A stretch of 64,000 nt of DNA, taken from positions 186,001-250,000 of the forward strand of contig JADJXV010000001.1 of assembly GCA_016720145.1 (NCBI GenBank), in the 5' to 3' direction. The translations under genes and the position numbers were made by a program. The DNA comes from Ignavibacteria bacterium (GTDB taxonomy: Bacteria; Bacteroidota; Ignavibacteria; Kapaibacteriales; UBA961). The notes under the pieces were generated by a model. It searched no databases. It had not been told where the DNA came from and saw only the letters and a program-made list of their open reading frames with translations. Position 1 is the first letter of the stretch. Each line of letters begins with the position of its first letter. Below, piece by piece: positions 25,462 to 35,827 of the stretch.

Positions 25462-26892
25462 TTACACAACCAGCATTTTCCTCAATCCTCCAAAATCACC
25501 ATTACTCAAAAGAATAATAACATCATTTGAATCAATGATTTGTTCCAAATAAGCCAAGACATATTTCCCCCAATTTGCTTCTGCTCCTTGTTCGGCAGGA
25601 ATTGTCAATACTTTTTTACCTGCAGCTCTCAGCGAATTTGCTATAGATTCTGTATCGAGGCGTTCATTCTCAGGGTAGCGTTCGGGGCGGTTAAGTGCTC
25701 CGATTACAACTACATTTGCCTCGTTAAAGCATTCGGTGAGTTCGTGTTGGAATATATTTCGGGTTGTACTATTAGAGCGTGGCTCGAAGCATGCAATTAT
25801 GCGTTTTTGTGGGAATTTTTGTCGTAACGCTTTCAATGTTTCGGTAATTGCTGTTGGATGATGAGCGAAGTCATCGATGACCATTGCACCATGCCAAGTG
25901 CCAATAGTTTCAAGGCGTCGCTTGGGTAACTTAAACGAATTAAAACCTAGCTGGATTTGTTCTGCAGTGAGGCCGACTGTGAATGCTATCGCGATTGCAG
26001 CAATAGAATTCTTGAGGTTATGTTCACCTAAGAGCGTAATCGAGAATCGACCAAGTATTTTCCCGTTTTTATGAAGAGTAAAGCTTGTCCCTGTTTCGGA
26101 ATAGTGGACATCGACCGCGCGCCAAAACGAACCCTTTTCTACACCAAAAGTCTCAATAGTTGTCAAGGCAGATTTTGCAATTTCCAAGCAGTTTGCGTCT
26201 TCATTTGCAACGAGGAGGAGTCCATTTTGAGGGATTAGCCGTACAAATAATCGAAACGATTTTTTGATATCATCAAGTGAAGAAAAGATATCGGCATGGT
26301 CAAATTCTATATTATTAAGCACACCAATATCGGGGCGATAAAGGAGAAACTTACTGCGTTTATCAAAAAAAGCTGTGTCGTATTCATCACCTTCACTCAC
26401 GAAGTAACCAATTGGATTGTCTGGAGTAACGGTTTGTACAGGTCTACATCCTTGAGTGAAATTCCCAGGTATACCACCGATAAGAAATCCGGGATTGAGT
26501 TCACCGGTTTCGAGAAGCCATGCTGTAATTGAAGAAGTCGTTGTCTTGCCATGAGTACCTGTAATGACAATGGACGTGTGTCTAGCGATCAGAAATTCAC
26601 GCACGATATCCGGCATTGAGACTAAAGGGAAGCGTTCATTGAGACAATACTCTAGTTCCGGATTACCACGACTAACAGAATTTCCAACAACAATTGTATC
26701 CGGAGAAGCAGATTGAATATTTGAAGGTGAAAAACCTTCGTAATACTTTATTCCGCTTAAAGATAAAAAATCACTCATCGGTGGATAGACATTTGCGTCC
26801 GAACCTGATACTTCGTGACCAAGTTCGCGACAGGCAAGTGCTACCGCTCCCATTGCAGTGCCACCAATTCCAATAAAATATAGTTTAGACAT
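25462..26892 (-). CDS. mpl: UDP-N-acetylmuramate:L-alanyl-gamma-D-glutamyl-meso-DAP ligase (Mpl)
   Basis: The 476-residue protein starts MSKLYFIGIGGTAMGAVALA and has GSDANVYPPMSDFL, the pair of N-terminal motifs that separates Mpl from MurC. The central Mur-ligase ATP site is TGTHGKTTTSS near residue 111, with later blocks NNIEFDHADIF and DDFAHHPTAI. It reattaches recycled murein tripeptide to UDP-MurNAc in the cytoplasm, so this cell recycles its wall. MurC is the main alternative, but the N-terminal motif and length favour Mpl. No other recycling gene is adjacent. Confidence 0.9.
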   Translation of the reverse strand: MSKLYFIGIGGTAMGAVALACRELGHEVSGSDANVYPPMSDFLSLSGIKYYEGFSPSNIQSASPDTIVVGNSVSRGNPELEYCLNERFPLVSMPDIVREFLIARHTSIVITGTHGKTTTSSITAWLLETGELNPGFLIGGIPGNFTQGCRPVQTVTPDNPIGYFVSEGDEYDTAFFDKRSKFLLYRPDIGVLNNIEFDHADIFSSLDDIKKSFRLFVRLIPQNGLLLVANEDANCLEIAKSALTTIETFGVEKGSFWRAVDVHYSETGTSFTLHKNGKILGRFSITLLGEHNLKNSIAAIAIAFTVGLTAEQIQLGFNSFKLPKRRLETIGTWHGAMVIDDFAHHPTAITETLKALRQKFPQKRIIACFEPRSNSTTRNIFQHELTECFNEANVVVIGALNRPERYPENERLDTESIANSLRAAGKKVLTIPAEQGAEANWGKYVLAYLEQIIDSNDVIILLSNGDFGGLRKMLVV

Positions 26893-27033
26893 GAATTATT
26901 TTCAATGAGTTAATTGTATGAGTTAATGTAATTCAAATGGCTCGAAAGGCATCCTTTTTGTTTTTTAAGAGCCGACTTAGTATTCGCAACAAGTGATTGG
27001 ATAATGTGCTACCAAACCCCAAATATGATTGGT

Positions 27034-28188
27034 CTAATTTGCCGGAACGAGCATAAACACGACTATAAAAAGAATACTCAGTAGAGCGATTGTGCGACGA
27101 GCTCTCAGTGCGTCATGATTTTTATAAGTGTTCCAAATATGTGCTAATGAATAACATACAGCGATAAGCGCAGATGTAAGAATGACAATTTCAAGTGGTG
27201 TGACGATAGTCGGGAGGAAGTGCTTGACGCCAACATTGGCTACCGAACCGTATATAAGCATTCCTTGGAGCAAGTAAATAAAGAGAGATTCTTGCCCGCA
27301 AAGGCGGAGTACATCTGTTACGCGGGGAATTTTATTAAAAAACCCTTCGGTCAAAAACAGTAAACCGAAGAGAAGCGCTGCACCGGAAGCGCGGAAGAGT
27401 GAATGAGAAGGAGATGCGATCCACCAATCCTGCCAACCGGGATACGTGAACGGGAGGTCTTTGATAATAAAGAGGATAACGGGTAATCCAAGCCCGACAA
27501 GCAACAATCGTTTGGCAAAGCGTTTTTGATCGGCTGACTGCATGAACCAGCCGGTAATTGCGGCTCCGGCAAAGAAATATCCGCTCCATGGGAACAGCGG
27601 AAACGGAGAAATCGGTTGATTGGTAAATAACGTAGCCGGAAATACGGGAAGATAAGCGAGTGGGTCAGAAGCCCACGCCAATGGTGTGGCAAAAAAGAAC
27701 ATGACAGACATCAGCGCGTAGATCCATGTAAATGGAACTTTCTTGGGTAAAATTATGACGAGCGTTAATGCAATTATAGAAGAAAAAACTATGCAATGAA
27801 GGACGTCGCATTGCATGATTGCTAGGATTTGTTCGGGAGTGGAGCGTATAATTCGCCAAAAGGAAAACTCTGGAAAATGTGCCCAATACGCGGCAGCGAG
27901 AATGAAACCTAGACGTCGTAAATATGTCCAAAGTGCTGGTGTAAACCGTTTGTATTCATCAGTTTTGCGTGATGCAGCTATCCAAAAACCCGACCCGGCA
28001 CAAAAGACAAATCCAACTGCTACATAACCATTTGAAATACTGATCAAATTAAAAAACCAACCACTTTGATAGTGATAATTGAGGAAGGCGTTGACGACGT
28101 GCGTTTCGATCATCCACAGCGCTGCAATGCCACGCATGAGGTCAATAAATATCAATCGCTGTTTTCTCGCAGGTAGCAATTCGCCCAT
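27034..28188 (-). CDS. DUF1624/heparan-alpha-glucosaminide acetyltransferase-like membrane protein
   Basis: The 384-residue protein has about ten hydrophobic segments and begins with the family signature RLIFIDLMRGIAALWMIETH (residues 12-31). Its His is the proposed acyl acceptor in the HGSNAT/YeiB-type superfamily. These proteins transfer acetyl groups across the membrane to a sugar or related acceptor. The gene is divergent from gyrB and free-standing, so the acceptor is unknown. An OpgC-like acyltransferase is the main alternative. Confidence 0.72.
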   Translation of the reverse strand: MGELLPARKQRLIFIDLMRGIAALWMIETHVVNAFLNYHYQSGWFFNLISISNGYVAVGFVFCAGSGFWIAASRKTDEYKRFTPALWTYLRRLGFILAAAYWAHFPEFSFWRIIRSTPEQILAIMQCDVLHCIVFSSIIALTLVIILPKKVPFTWIYALMSVMFFFATPLAWASDPLAYLPVFPATLFTNQPISPFPLFPWSGYFFAGAAITGWFMQSADQKRFAKRLLLVGLGLPVILFIIKDLPFTYPGWQDWWIASPSHSLFRASGAALLFGLLFLTEGFFNKIPRVTDVLRLCGQESLFIYLLQGMLIYGSVANVGVKHFLPTIVTPLEIVILTSALIAVCYSLAHIWNTYKNHDALRARRTIALLSILFIVVFMLVPAN

Positions 28189-28312
28189 ATTTTCTCTTTA
28201 AAAAATAATGTATGTGCAAAATAACACAATCATAAATAATAGCACAATAAGGAAAGTTTGTATGCACGCAAAAAGTGACAGAATAACGTGATTCTACGTC
28301 GCTAAAAATCCG

Positions 28313-28320
28313 TATTTTTG
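28313..28320 (+). promoter_or_regulatory. Candidate -7 promoter box of gyrB
   Basis: TATTTTTG fits the Bacteroidota -7 consensus TAnnTTTG and lies 55 bases upstream of the gyrB ATG. No convincing -33 TTTG is seen at the expected distance, so this is tentative. Confidence 0.35.
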
Positions 28321-28374
28321 CACTACTAAATACGGTAAATATTGATATAATTTCAATCGAAAGGCACTCTTGCA

Positions 28375-30360
28375 ATGAGCGAACAATTACTCCCCGAAGA
28401 ACTCGAACCCATCCAACAAAACACCTATTCCGAAGACAGCATTAAAGTACTTGAAGGCCTCGAAGCCGTCCGGCTCAGACCAGCTATGTACATTGGTGAT
28501 GTCAGCGACCGCGGACTCCACCATCTCATTCAAGAAGTAGTTGACAATTCTATTGATGAAGCTCTAGCCGGCTATTGCAAAAGTATAAATGTCATTCTCC
28601 ATGCAGATGGATCATGTTCGGTCGAGGATGACGGTCGTGGAATTCCTACCGGCCCTCACCCTGTCAAGCAAATTTCTACTCTTGAAGTGGTGCTTTGTAC
28701 CCTTCACGCCGGCGGTAAATTTGACAAAGGAAGTTATAAAGTTTCCGGAGGGTTGCACGGTGTGGGTGTATCGTGTGTGAATGCATTATCGATGGATTTC
28801 ACAGCAACGGTGAAACGTGAAGGTAAAATATATCAACAGCGTTATTCCAAAGGAGATCCGCAGGGACCGGTGGAAATTATTGGAGAAACGGAGTCAACCG
28901 GAACGAAGATTCGATTTTTACCGGATGATACTATTTTCAAAACTGTCTTGTTCAGGTTTGAACGTGTATCTGAGCGTTTGCGTGAGCTTGCTTTCCTCAA
29001 TCCTGACCTTATGATCACTTTACGGGATGAACGTGATGGAGCGAGTGAAGACTTTTGTTACCCGGGTGGATTGGTTGATTTTGTGCGGTACGTTGACTCT
29101 ACCGTGACGACCGTTGTAGAGCCCGTCTTGCTGACAGGATCCGGCAAAAGTGATTCGGGGGCTGATACTATCGTCGAAATTTGCTTTGAATACAATGACA
29201 GCTATACCGAGAATCTTCTTTCGTATGTCAATAATATCAATACTATCGAAGGAGGCACGCACGTGTCGGGCTTTAGGTCAGCGCTTACTCGTACGGTCAA
29301 TGCGTATGCAATCGCAAATAATTTGATGAAAACAGCATTGTCGGGTGAGGATTTCCGTGAAGGACTGACTGCGATTATTTCTGCGAAGGTCGCTGAACCT
29401 CAATTCGAAGGTCAGACGAAAACCAAACTAGGAAACAGCGACGTCGAAGGCGTGGTCAAGTCTATGATTAATGAACAACTTGCGCTTTATTTGGATGGTA
29501 ATCCTAAAGTAGCAAAGAAAATGATTGAAAAAGCAAATCTTGCTGCTGAGGCACGTTTGGCTGCCAAGAAATCCCGTGAACTCGTTCGTCGTCAGAATGT
29601 ACTTGAGAGTTCGGCGCTTCCCGGTAAACTCGCTGACTGTTCACTCCGTACTGCAGAAGATACGGAAGTATATTTAGTGGAAGGTGACTCGGCGGGTGGT
29701 TCGGCAAAACAAGGACGTGACAGACGTTTTCAAGCAATTCTACCGCTTCGTGGTAAGATTCTCAATACCCACCGTGCTCGTATTCATAAGATATTGGAAA
29801 ATGAAGAAATACGAACGATTATTACTGCAATTGGAGCCGGATTTGGAGAAGAATTCGATGCTTCGAAGACGCGCTACGGCAAAATTATCCTCATGGCCGA
29901 TGCTGATGTGGACGGTTCGCATATTCGTACTCTCTTGCTCACTTTCTTCTTTTTGAACATGCGTGATTTGATTTATCAAGGAAAATTATACATCGCTCAG
30001 CCGCCACTTTATAAAGTTAAAAAAGGCAAGCATGATTATTATGCTTTCAATGAACAAGAACGTGATGAAATTATCAGGCGAATCCGCAAAGACAAAGTGA
30101 CCTCAGAAGGTGAAGAAATACTCGAAGGAGCGACAGCCGACGGTATAATTATCTCACGGTTCAAAGGGTTGGGTGAAATGAATCCAGATCAGCTTTGGAA
30201 AACGACCATGAATCCTGAAACACGGACTCTCCTCCAAGTAACAATCGAAAATGCTACGGAAGCGATGCACGTATTTGATACCTTAATGGGTGAAAAAGTG
30301 GAACCGCGTCGTGAGTTTATCGAGCGTAACGCACTTTATGTCAAGAACTTAGACGTGTAA
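28375..30360 (+). CDS. gyrB: DNA gyrase subunit B
   Basis: The 661-residue protein carries the GHKL ATPase motifs (EVVDNSIDEALAG, EDDGRGIPTG, GGLHGVGVSCVNALS), the transducer domain, and the TOPRIM block with EGDSAGGSAKQGRDRRFQAI and DADVDGSHIRTLLL. It ends KGLGEMNPDQLWKTTMNPETR, LMGEKVEPRREFIE. With GyrA it introduces negative supercoils. The QTKTKLGN motif (GQTKTKLGNSDVEG) places it with GyrB rather than ParE. The length is near the short gyrase class, with no large insert. The downstream GT2 gene starts 9 bases after the stop, an unusual operon neighbour. Confidence 0.97.
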   Translation: MSEQLLPEELEPIQQNTYSEDSIKVLEGLEAVRLRPAMYIGDVSDRGLHHLIQEVVDNSIDEALAGYCKSINVILHADGSCSVEDDGRGIPTGPHPVKQISTLEVVLCTLHAGGKFDKGSYKVSGGLHGVGVSCVNALSMDFTATVKREGKIYQQRYSKGDPQGPVEIIGETESTGTKIRFLPDDTIFKTVLFRFERVSERLRELAFLNPDLMITLRDERDGASEDFCYPGGLVDFVRYVDSTVTTVVEPVLLTGSGKSDSGADTIVEICFEYNDSYTENLLSYVNNINTIEGGTHVSGFRSALTRTVNAYAIANNLMKTALSGEDFREGLTAIISAKVAEPQFEGQTKTKLGNSDVEGVVKSMINEQLALYLDGNPKVAKKMIEKANLAAEARLAAKKSRELVRRQNVLESSALPGKLADCSLRTAEDTEVYLVEGDSAGGSAKQGRDRRFQAILPLRGKILNTHRARIHKILENEEIRTIITAIGAGFGEEFDASKTRYGKIILMADADVDGSHIRTLLLTFFFLNMRDLIYQGKLYIAQPPLYKVKKGKHDYYAFNEQERDEIIRRIRKDKVTSEGEEILEGATADGIIISRFKGLGEMNPDQLWKTTMNPETRTLLQVTIENATEAMHVFDTLMGEKVEPRREFIERNALYVKNLDV

Positions 30361-30369
30361 TCGATATCT

Positions 30370-31092
30370 ATGACCAAACTCTCCATCGTCATACCGTGCT
30401 TCAACGAAGCGAAAACCTTACGAACAATTCTCGAGGTAATTCATCGGGTTGATTTGTCTTCTTTAGGAATCGAAAAAGAAATCATCGCTGTCGACGATGG
30501 TTCATCCGACGGTACTCCGTTCGTTGCCGCCGCTTTGAAAAATGAAGGGTTCATACACATCTTGGAATGTAAGCCGGTGAATCAAGGCAAGGGTGCAGCG
30601 CTTCGTACCGGTATAGAGCTTGCCACCGGAGATATTGTGATTATTCAAGATGCCGACTTGGAGTATGATCCTCAGGATTACCTCAAGCTACTACCGCCAA
30701 TTCTGAGTGGAAAAGCAGATGTCGTCTATGGTTCGAGGTTTATGAGTAGCGAGACCCGTCGTGTTTTGTTTTTCTGGCATTCCTACGGCAATAAATTCCT
30801 TACTCTTCTTTCTAATATTTGTTCCGATTTGTATTTGACCGACATGGAAACATGTTATAAAGTATTCAAATCTGACGTGATTAAGCAGATTACAATTGAA
30901 GAAAACCGCTTTGGGTTCGAGCCAGAAGTCACTGCCAAGCTCGCCAAGCTCACCAAAAAATACAATTACCGGATTTATGAAACCGGTATTTCCTACAATG
31001 GTCGTACGTACGCTGAAGGCAAGAAAATCAATTGGAAAGATGGCGTAAGCGCATTATGGTGTATTGTCAAGTATAATCTTCTCAACAACTAA
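30370..31092 (+). CDS. Glycosyltransferase family 2, polyprenyl-phosphate-sugar synthase-like
   Basis: The 240-residue GT-A enzyme has KLSIVIPCFNEAKTLRTILE at the N-terminus, VDDGSSDGT (nucleotide binding), and the metal site QDADLEYDPQDY near residue 97. The GSRF and METCYKVFKSDV blocks are typical of DPM1/DPG-synthase-like enzymes that load a sugar onto a polyprenyl phosphate. It lacks the C-terminal membrane helices of ArnC/GtrB. It sits 9 bases after gyrB and about 87 bases before a membrane protein that could be the GT-C enzyme using its product. Confidence 0.85.
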   Translation: MTKLSIVIPCFNEAKTLRTILEVIHRVDLSSLGIEKEIIAVDDGSSDGTPFVAAALKNEGFIHILECKPVNQGKGAALRTGIELATGDIVIIQDADLEYDPQDYLKLLPPILSGKADVVYGSRFMSSETRRVLFFWHSYGNKFLTLLSNICSDLYLTDMETCYKVFKSDVIKQITIEENRFGFEPEVTAKLAKLTKKYNYRIYETGISYNGRTYAEGKKINWKDGVSALWCIVKYNLLNN

Positions 31093-31179
31093 CAGCAGTT
31101 TTATGCTTCTCTTCTGCACATTCCCATCCTCCGCCTGCGGTCACCCTTGCCGTCCAACCCATTCGAATAGTACCTTGCT

Positions 31180-33015
31180 ATGAAGAAAAGTTTACTTTTT
31201 CTCTTACCTTTAATCGTTGGAATAGGAGGAGCACTTGCACTTTGGAATCATATTTGGCTACCCTTTTCGAATCCACTCCACATTATAAGCGCTGTCACTG
31301 AGGCGAGTTTTAATCCTACCAACAATTCACTTCGTTTCGCTGTTTTGCTATTGGCGCCACTTGGTGTATTATATATACTTTATAAAGTAAAACCTTCGTA
31401 TTTCGCTGTAATTCAATCAGATACACAGGATGAAACTACTGAGCCCGTAGATAAATCAACCAAAAGAACATCTATTGTCATCGTTAGTATTCTCTCAATT
31501 TTCTGTGGTATAATATCACCAACCTTTATTGCTTCCGGCGAATTCGACCCTTTCCACGAAGGGGAAAGTTTGGCGCCTGCTGTATCGTATCAAGCCGGAC
31601 AAGTGCCGTATAATGATATGGTTTTTATACACGGCGTTTATCAGGATCCTCTTCGGTCGGTAGTAGCATTCTCGCTTTTTGGGCGTTCTATCGGTGCAGT
31701 CCGCACGTGGGAATCAATCATGAAACTCATGACGTGGCTACTTTTGGGAATATTTATACTCCAATTGTTTCGTTGGCGGCTAGAATATTCTGTTATCGCA
31801 TTAATTATCCTTGGAGTGTTTTCATCCATAGGAGGCATGATTCTCTTACCTCGTGATTTTCTAACGTTATTATTATTAAATACCTTCGGAGTAATTTCAC
31901 ATTCAATTCACCATTCTCAATTTAGTAGAAAATCAGTCTCCGGTACTGCTGTATTACTTGGATTAATACCTACTCTTGGATTGGGCTTTTCTATCGACAG
32001 GGGAGTGTATTATGTAGTGATTGTGGTTGTGATTCTTCCATTTCTCTGTTACTATTTTTATAGAAAAACGAATAGTGCTCGCTTATTTATTCGTTCGGCT
32101 ATTCTCGGCTCACTTGCCGGAATACTATTGCTTGGTATGATGCTTCGATGGAATTACATGGGATTCTTGACGTTTTGTTTCGTTCAAGTACCTCAATATA
32201 AAGAGCTTATGGACAGTTATATTTTTCCGGTGTTTAATTACCGTTTTTCAATGTCGCTCCTTTTAGCTACAACTATTGTCTATTATTATGGCTGGAAAAT
32301 ATTGAAAGAATTCACATTGAAAATACCATCAGCATTACGACATTTTTTTAAGCATAATTTGGATGTTATTGTACTCGCTCTTCTCGGACTACTTCTTATG
32401 AGAAATGTACTGGGAAGAGCCGATATGCAGCATGTGAAATATAGTTGGTTCGCTTTGATTCTCTCTGCTATATATATTACATTTCAACTGTTTATTTTAC
32501 CAATTATTAGAAAATATCCAGGTAAAATTATTCATACCATAAGCATATCAATATGTATAATATTTGTTGGTTTTTCAAGTTATAGAATTGTATCTTTCCA
32601 TTTAATCGGAGAAAATTTTCCACTACAGCGTACTGATGATTATTATATACCAACGCATGACAAAGCCACGATAGATTACCTCAAAAATACTATTCAGCTA
32701 GATGAAGAATTTCTTACTCTTACCGGTGAAGGTGCGTGGTATTATTATCTCAATAAACCATGCCCCGTGAGATTCAATATCATTCAATTTGCAATGTATC
32801 CGGAATTTCAGCGGGAGGTATTGAGAGATTTACAACATAAAAACATTAAATACATTCTCTACTCTAACTCTCATTGGGCTAATAGGATAGACGGATTTAC
32901 GAATAATCAGAGGTTGCCGGAAGTTATGAAGTATATTCATGAAAATTACCATTTGTTCAAAACAATAGATCACAACCAACTATGGATACGCAACAATATG
33001 GTAGCGAGCAAATAG
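31180..33015 (+). CDS. Polytopic membrane protein, possible GT-C glycosyltransferase
   Basis: The 611-residue protein has about 11-12 hydrophobic segments and a ~115-residue soluble C-terminal part. An acidic loop after the third helix (FIASGEFDPFHEGESLAP) and the following GQVPYNDMVFIHGVYQDPLR resemble the first periplasmic loop of GT-C enzymes such as ArnT/PMT, where an Asp/Glu pair binds lipid-linked sugar. I see no closer family match. Its place next to a polyprenyl-phosphate-sugar synthase-type GT2 supports a role in transferring a sugar to an envelope glycan or protein. The uracil-DNA glycosylase gene overlaps its last 34 bases. Confidence 0.55.
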   Translation: MKKSLLFLLPLIVGIGGALALWNHIWLPFSNPLHIISAVTEASFNPTNNSLRFAVLLLAPLGVLYILYKVKPSYFAVIQSDTQDETTEPVDKSTKRTSIVIVSILSIFCGIISPTFIASGEFDPFHEGESLAPAVSYQAGQVPYNDMVFIHGVYQDPLRSVVAFSLFGRSIGAVRTWESIMKLMTWLLLGIFILQLFRWRLEYSVIALIILGVFSSIGGMILLPRDFLTLLLLNTFGVISHSIHHSQFSRKSVSGTAVLLGLIPTLGLGFSIDRGVYYVVIVVVILPFLCYYFYRKTNSARLFIRSAILGSLAGILLLGMMLRWNYMGFLTFCFVQVPQYKELMDSYIFPVFNYRFSMSLLLATTIVYYYGWKILKEFTLKIPSALRHFFKHNLDVIVLALLGLLLMRNVLGRADMQHVKYSWFALILSAIYITFQLFILPIIRKYPGKIIHTISISICIIFVGFSSYRIVSFHLIGENFPLQRTDDYYIPTHDKATIDYLKNTIQLDEEFLTLTGEGAWYYYLNKPCPVRFNIIQFAMYPEFQREVLRDLQHKNIKYILYSNSHWANRIDGFTNNQRLPEVMKYIHENYHLFKTIDHNQLWIRNNMVASK

Positions 33016-33845
33016 AAGAATCAGCGCTTGATAAAGCAATTCGATACCTTCAGCAACAGAAATTGATGACCGGTGAATTGTTGTATAAAGAACCCAAACA
33101 TACTTTATCTCTTTCTAATCAAGAGCATGAAGTACTTCAACAAATTCAAAAAACAGAGCCAATACTTCAAGCGACTGACCAAATCAATACTTCTAAATCT
33201 ATTCCTCCAATATCAATACATAAAAAGTTTATTATGCCGACACGTAAAACTGCTCTCTTTGAACAATCGCCTGAATGGATGAATGCTCCTGATTTACCGG
33301 TACTTTATGAACAAATTCATACTTGTCTTAATTGCGCGCTTGGCGCCACACGCACGAAATTTGTATTTGGAGTGGGTAATCCAAATGCAGATATTATGAT
33401 TATTGGAGAAGCCCCGGGAGCTGATGAGGATGCACAAGGCGAGCCATTTGTGGGAGCAGCAGGACAATTACTAACGAAAATACTTGCTGCTATTGGAATT
33501 GCGCGTGAGGAAGTCTATATAGCGAATATTATTAAATGTCGCCCTCCAGGAAATCGGCGACCCGAAAAAAGTGAAACGGAACAATGTGAGCCGTATCTTA
33601 TGAAGCAGATTGAGCTCGTTCAGCCCAAGTTCATACTTGCCGTCGGACTCACTGCAGCTAATACTCTCTTAAAATCAGAAAACAAAATGGCAGACATACG
33701 AGGTAAATTAATAGATTACCATGGAATTACTATGATTGTCACCTATCATCCGGCGGCCTTACTTCGCAATCCAAGCTGGAAACAAGCGACATGGGAAGAT
33801 GTGCAATTATTACAGAAGCTTTATGTAGAGAGTAAAGTCGTTTGA
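32982..33845 (+). CDS. Family-4 uracil-DNA glycosylase (Fe-S type)
   Basis: The 287-residue protein has a ~110-residue non-conserved N-terminal extension (Gln/Lys/Thr-rich), then the type-4 UDG core: CLNCALGATRTK, the catalytic GEAPGADEDAQGEPFVGAAG, IKCRPPGNRRPEKSE, and the closing TYHPAALLR. Four Cys (CLNC, IKC, EQCE) fit the 4Fe-4S cluster of the family. It removes uracil from DNA at the start of base-excision repair. The gene starts inside the preceding gene by 34 bases, which suggests translational coupling. The N-terminal extension is common in Bacteroidota and Chlorobiota homologues. Confidence 0.9.
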   Translation: MDTQQYGSEQIEESALDKAIRYLQQQKLMTGELLYKEPKHTLSLSNQEHEVLQQIQKTEPILQATDQINTSKSIPPISIHKKFIMPTRKTALFEQSPEWMNAPDLPVLYEQIHTCLNCALGATRTKFVFGVGNPNADIMIIGEAPGADEDAQGEPFVGAAGQLLTKILAAIGIAREEVYIANIIKCRPPGNRRPEKSETEQCEPYLMKQIELVQPKFILAVGLTAANTLLKSENKMADIRGKLIDYHGITMIVTYHPAALLRNPSWKQATWEDVQLLQKLYVESKVV

Positions 33846-33886
33846 AGCCATAACTTATAATCCATTATTCCTATAGACTACACACA

Positions 33887-33925
33887 AAAGAAGGCGCAAA
33901 GTAAATACTACTTTTCGCCTTCTTT
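33887..33925. terminator. Bidirectional terminator between UDG and Nramp genes
   Basis: AAAGAAGGCGCAAAGTA (33887-33903) pairs with TACTTTTCGCCTTCTTT (33909-33925), giving a 17-bp stem with one A/T-side mismatch. The T and A runs are on both sides, so it can end transcription from the UDG gene (+) and from the Nramp gene (-). Confidence 0.85.
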
Positions 33926-33942
33926 AAATTAACGAAATGATA

Positions 33943-35827
33943 TCACCGAATAATAACAATTGGAATTTTCAAAGAATGACGCACGGGAGAAATTGTCGTT
34001 CCGTAGAAGAAATCTAAGAATCCTCGATGACCGTGAGCGCCCATGACGAGCACGTCGATTTCATGTACATTAGAGAGACGAATGATTTCCTTTGGTACAG
34101 ATCCAAAACCTAATGCTCCATGAACGACTAAAGTATCTGATGAAATTGACGAACTGATTTTTTCCAATATTTCAGCATCAGCACGGGCTTCTTCACTATA
34201 GGTTTGTTCACCAAGAATAATCCCTCCTGCTCCTTCAACTATATGGAATATCATAAGTTCAGCATTATGATTTTTCGCCAAACTTACGGCATGACTCAGC
34301 ACTTTTTTGTCTGATTCCGAGAAGTCTATTGCAACGCCGATTATTTTATAGACAGGTAATTCTAGTTCTATTGATTTGACTTCATAGCCGAAATGTTTGG
34401 TGAGATGTTTTTGAACTATGTTCTCAGTATTTTCACTCTTGACAAGCGGCTTGAATATTACATATCCCAAGAGGAACAGAACCCCTGCACCAACTGGAAG
34501 ACCAATCAAATAAAGAAGTGTAGGATTTTCTGAAGATTCTATCCACTCAAGATAGCTACTGATAACGAGCCAAATATTGAGGGAGAGAATTATAGCAGCT
34601 GTGAGCCAAGAGAGAATTATAACCCAGAGTTTATTGGCAAATTCACCCATACGATCGGAGCTACTCGTGAATCTGATAAGAGGAATGACGGCAAAGGAAA
34701 GCTGCAAACTGAGGATTACCTGACTGAGGATTAGGAGCTTGTATGACCCCTCATCTCCGGATGATAGAATGACTATAACAGCTGGTATTATAGCGAGTAA
34801 ACGTGTAATTAATCGACGTAAAAATGGTCGGATTTTGAAATTCAGGAATCCTTCCATGATGATTTGTCCGGCTAATGTACCGGTTAACGTCGATGCTTGT
34901 CCTGCAACTAATAACGCGAGAGCAAAAGCAGCACCGGCGAGGGTTGTACCAAGGAGTGGTGAAATAAGTTCGTGTGCTTGCTGGAGTTTGGTCACTTCCA
35001 ATCCATTTTTGAAAAATACGGAAGCAGCAAGAATTAATATGGCAGCATTGACAAAAAATGCTGCGTTGAGGGCAATCACCGAATCGAACAAATTAAATCT
35101 CGCGGCTGTTTTTTTACCTTCAGTAGTTGTTTCGAATGCTCTAGTCTGGACAAGTGCTGAGTGTAAATAAAGATTATGAGGCATCACCGTAGCGCCGATT
35201 ATTCCGGTAACTACAAGCAGAGCACCGGGTTGCAAGTGAGGGATAAATCCTTTGGCAATGAGACCCATTTCCGGCTGTGAGAGGAATAATTCAAATATAA
35301 AACACCCTCCGATGGTGACGACGAGGGTAAGTATAAATGCTTCGAACATGCGAACACCTAAGTTCTGTAAGCTGAGTAAGAGTAGACTATCAGCGCCGGT
35401 GATAAGTACTCCCCATATAAGTGGAATTCCGAAAAGTAAGTTGAGTCCGATGGCTGTCCCGATTACTTCGGCGAGATCGCATGCTGCAATTGCAATTTCT
35501 GCGAGAACCCATAATGCAAGCGCGATTGGACGTGGATATGACTCACGGCAGGCCTGAGCAAGGTCTTTTCCACTGACGATACCTAAGCGCGCTGATAGAG
35601 TTTGTAAGAGTACTGCCATGAGATTGGACATGAGCAGCACCCAGATGAGAGTGTAGCCAAAGCGTGAACCGCCTTCGATATCAGTCGCCCAGTTTCCGGG
35701 GTCCATGTATCCTACACTAATCAAATACGCAGGACCAAAAACGCAATAATTTTTTCCAACCCCGGATATCGTGCGGAATTTTTACTGTACGATGAACTTC
35801 TGAAAGAGAATTCGACGATGTTTTCAT
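33943..35827 (-). CDS. Nramp-family metal transporter fused to a UspA domain, with one frameshift
   Basis: A frame at 35827 (MKTSSNSLSEVHRTVKIPHD) gives the typical Nramp N-terminus and then breaks at a T5 run in the coding strand (plus 35737-35741). A one-base correction leads into GPAYLISVGYMDPGNWATD and the 11-helix transporter. A frame starting at 35724 would lose TM1. Metal-binding motifs DPGNWATD (TM1) and VMPHNLYLHSALV (TM6) are intact, so Mn2+/Fe2+ import by proton coupling is expected. After about residue 450 comes a C-terminal UspA domain with the ATP-binding GAHGHRGFLDFFYGTT (G-x2-G-x9-G). Such fusions are known in several phyla. The DtxR/MntR-type regulator is divergent. Confidence 0.86.
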
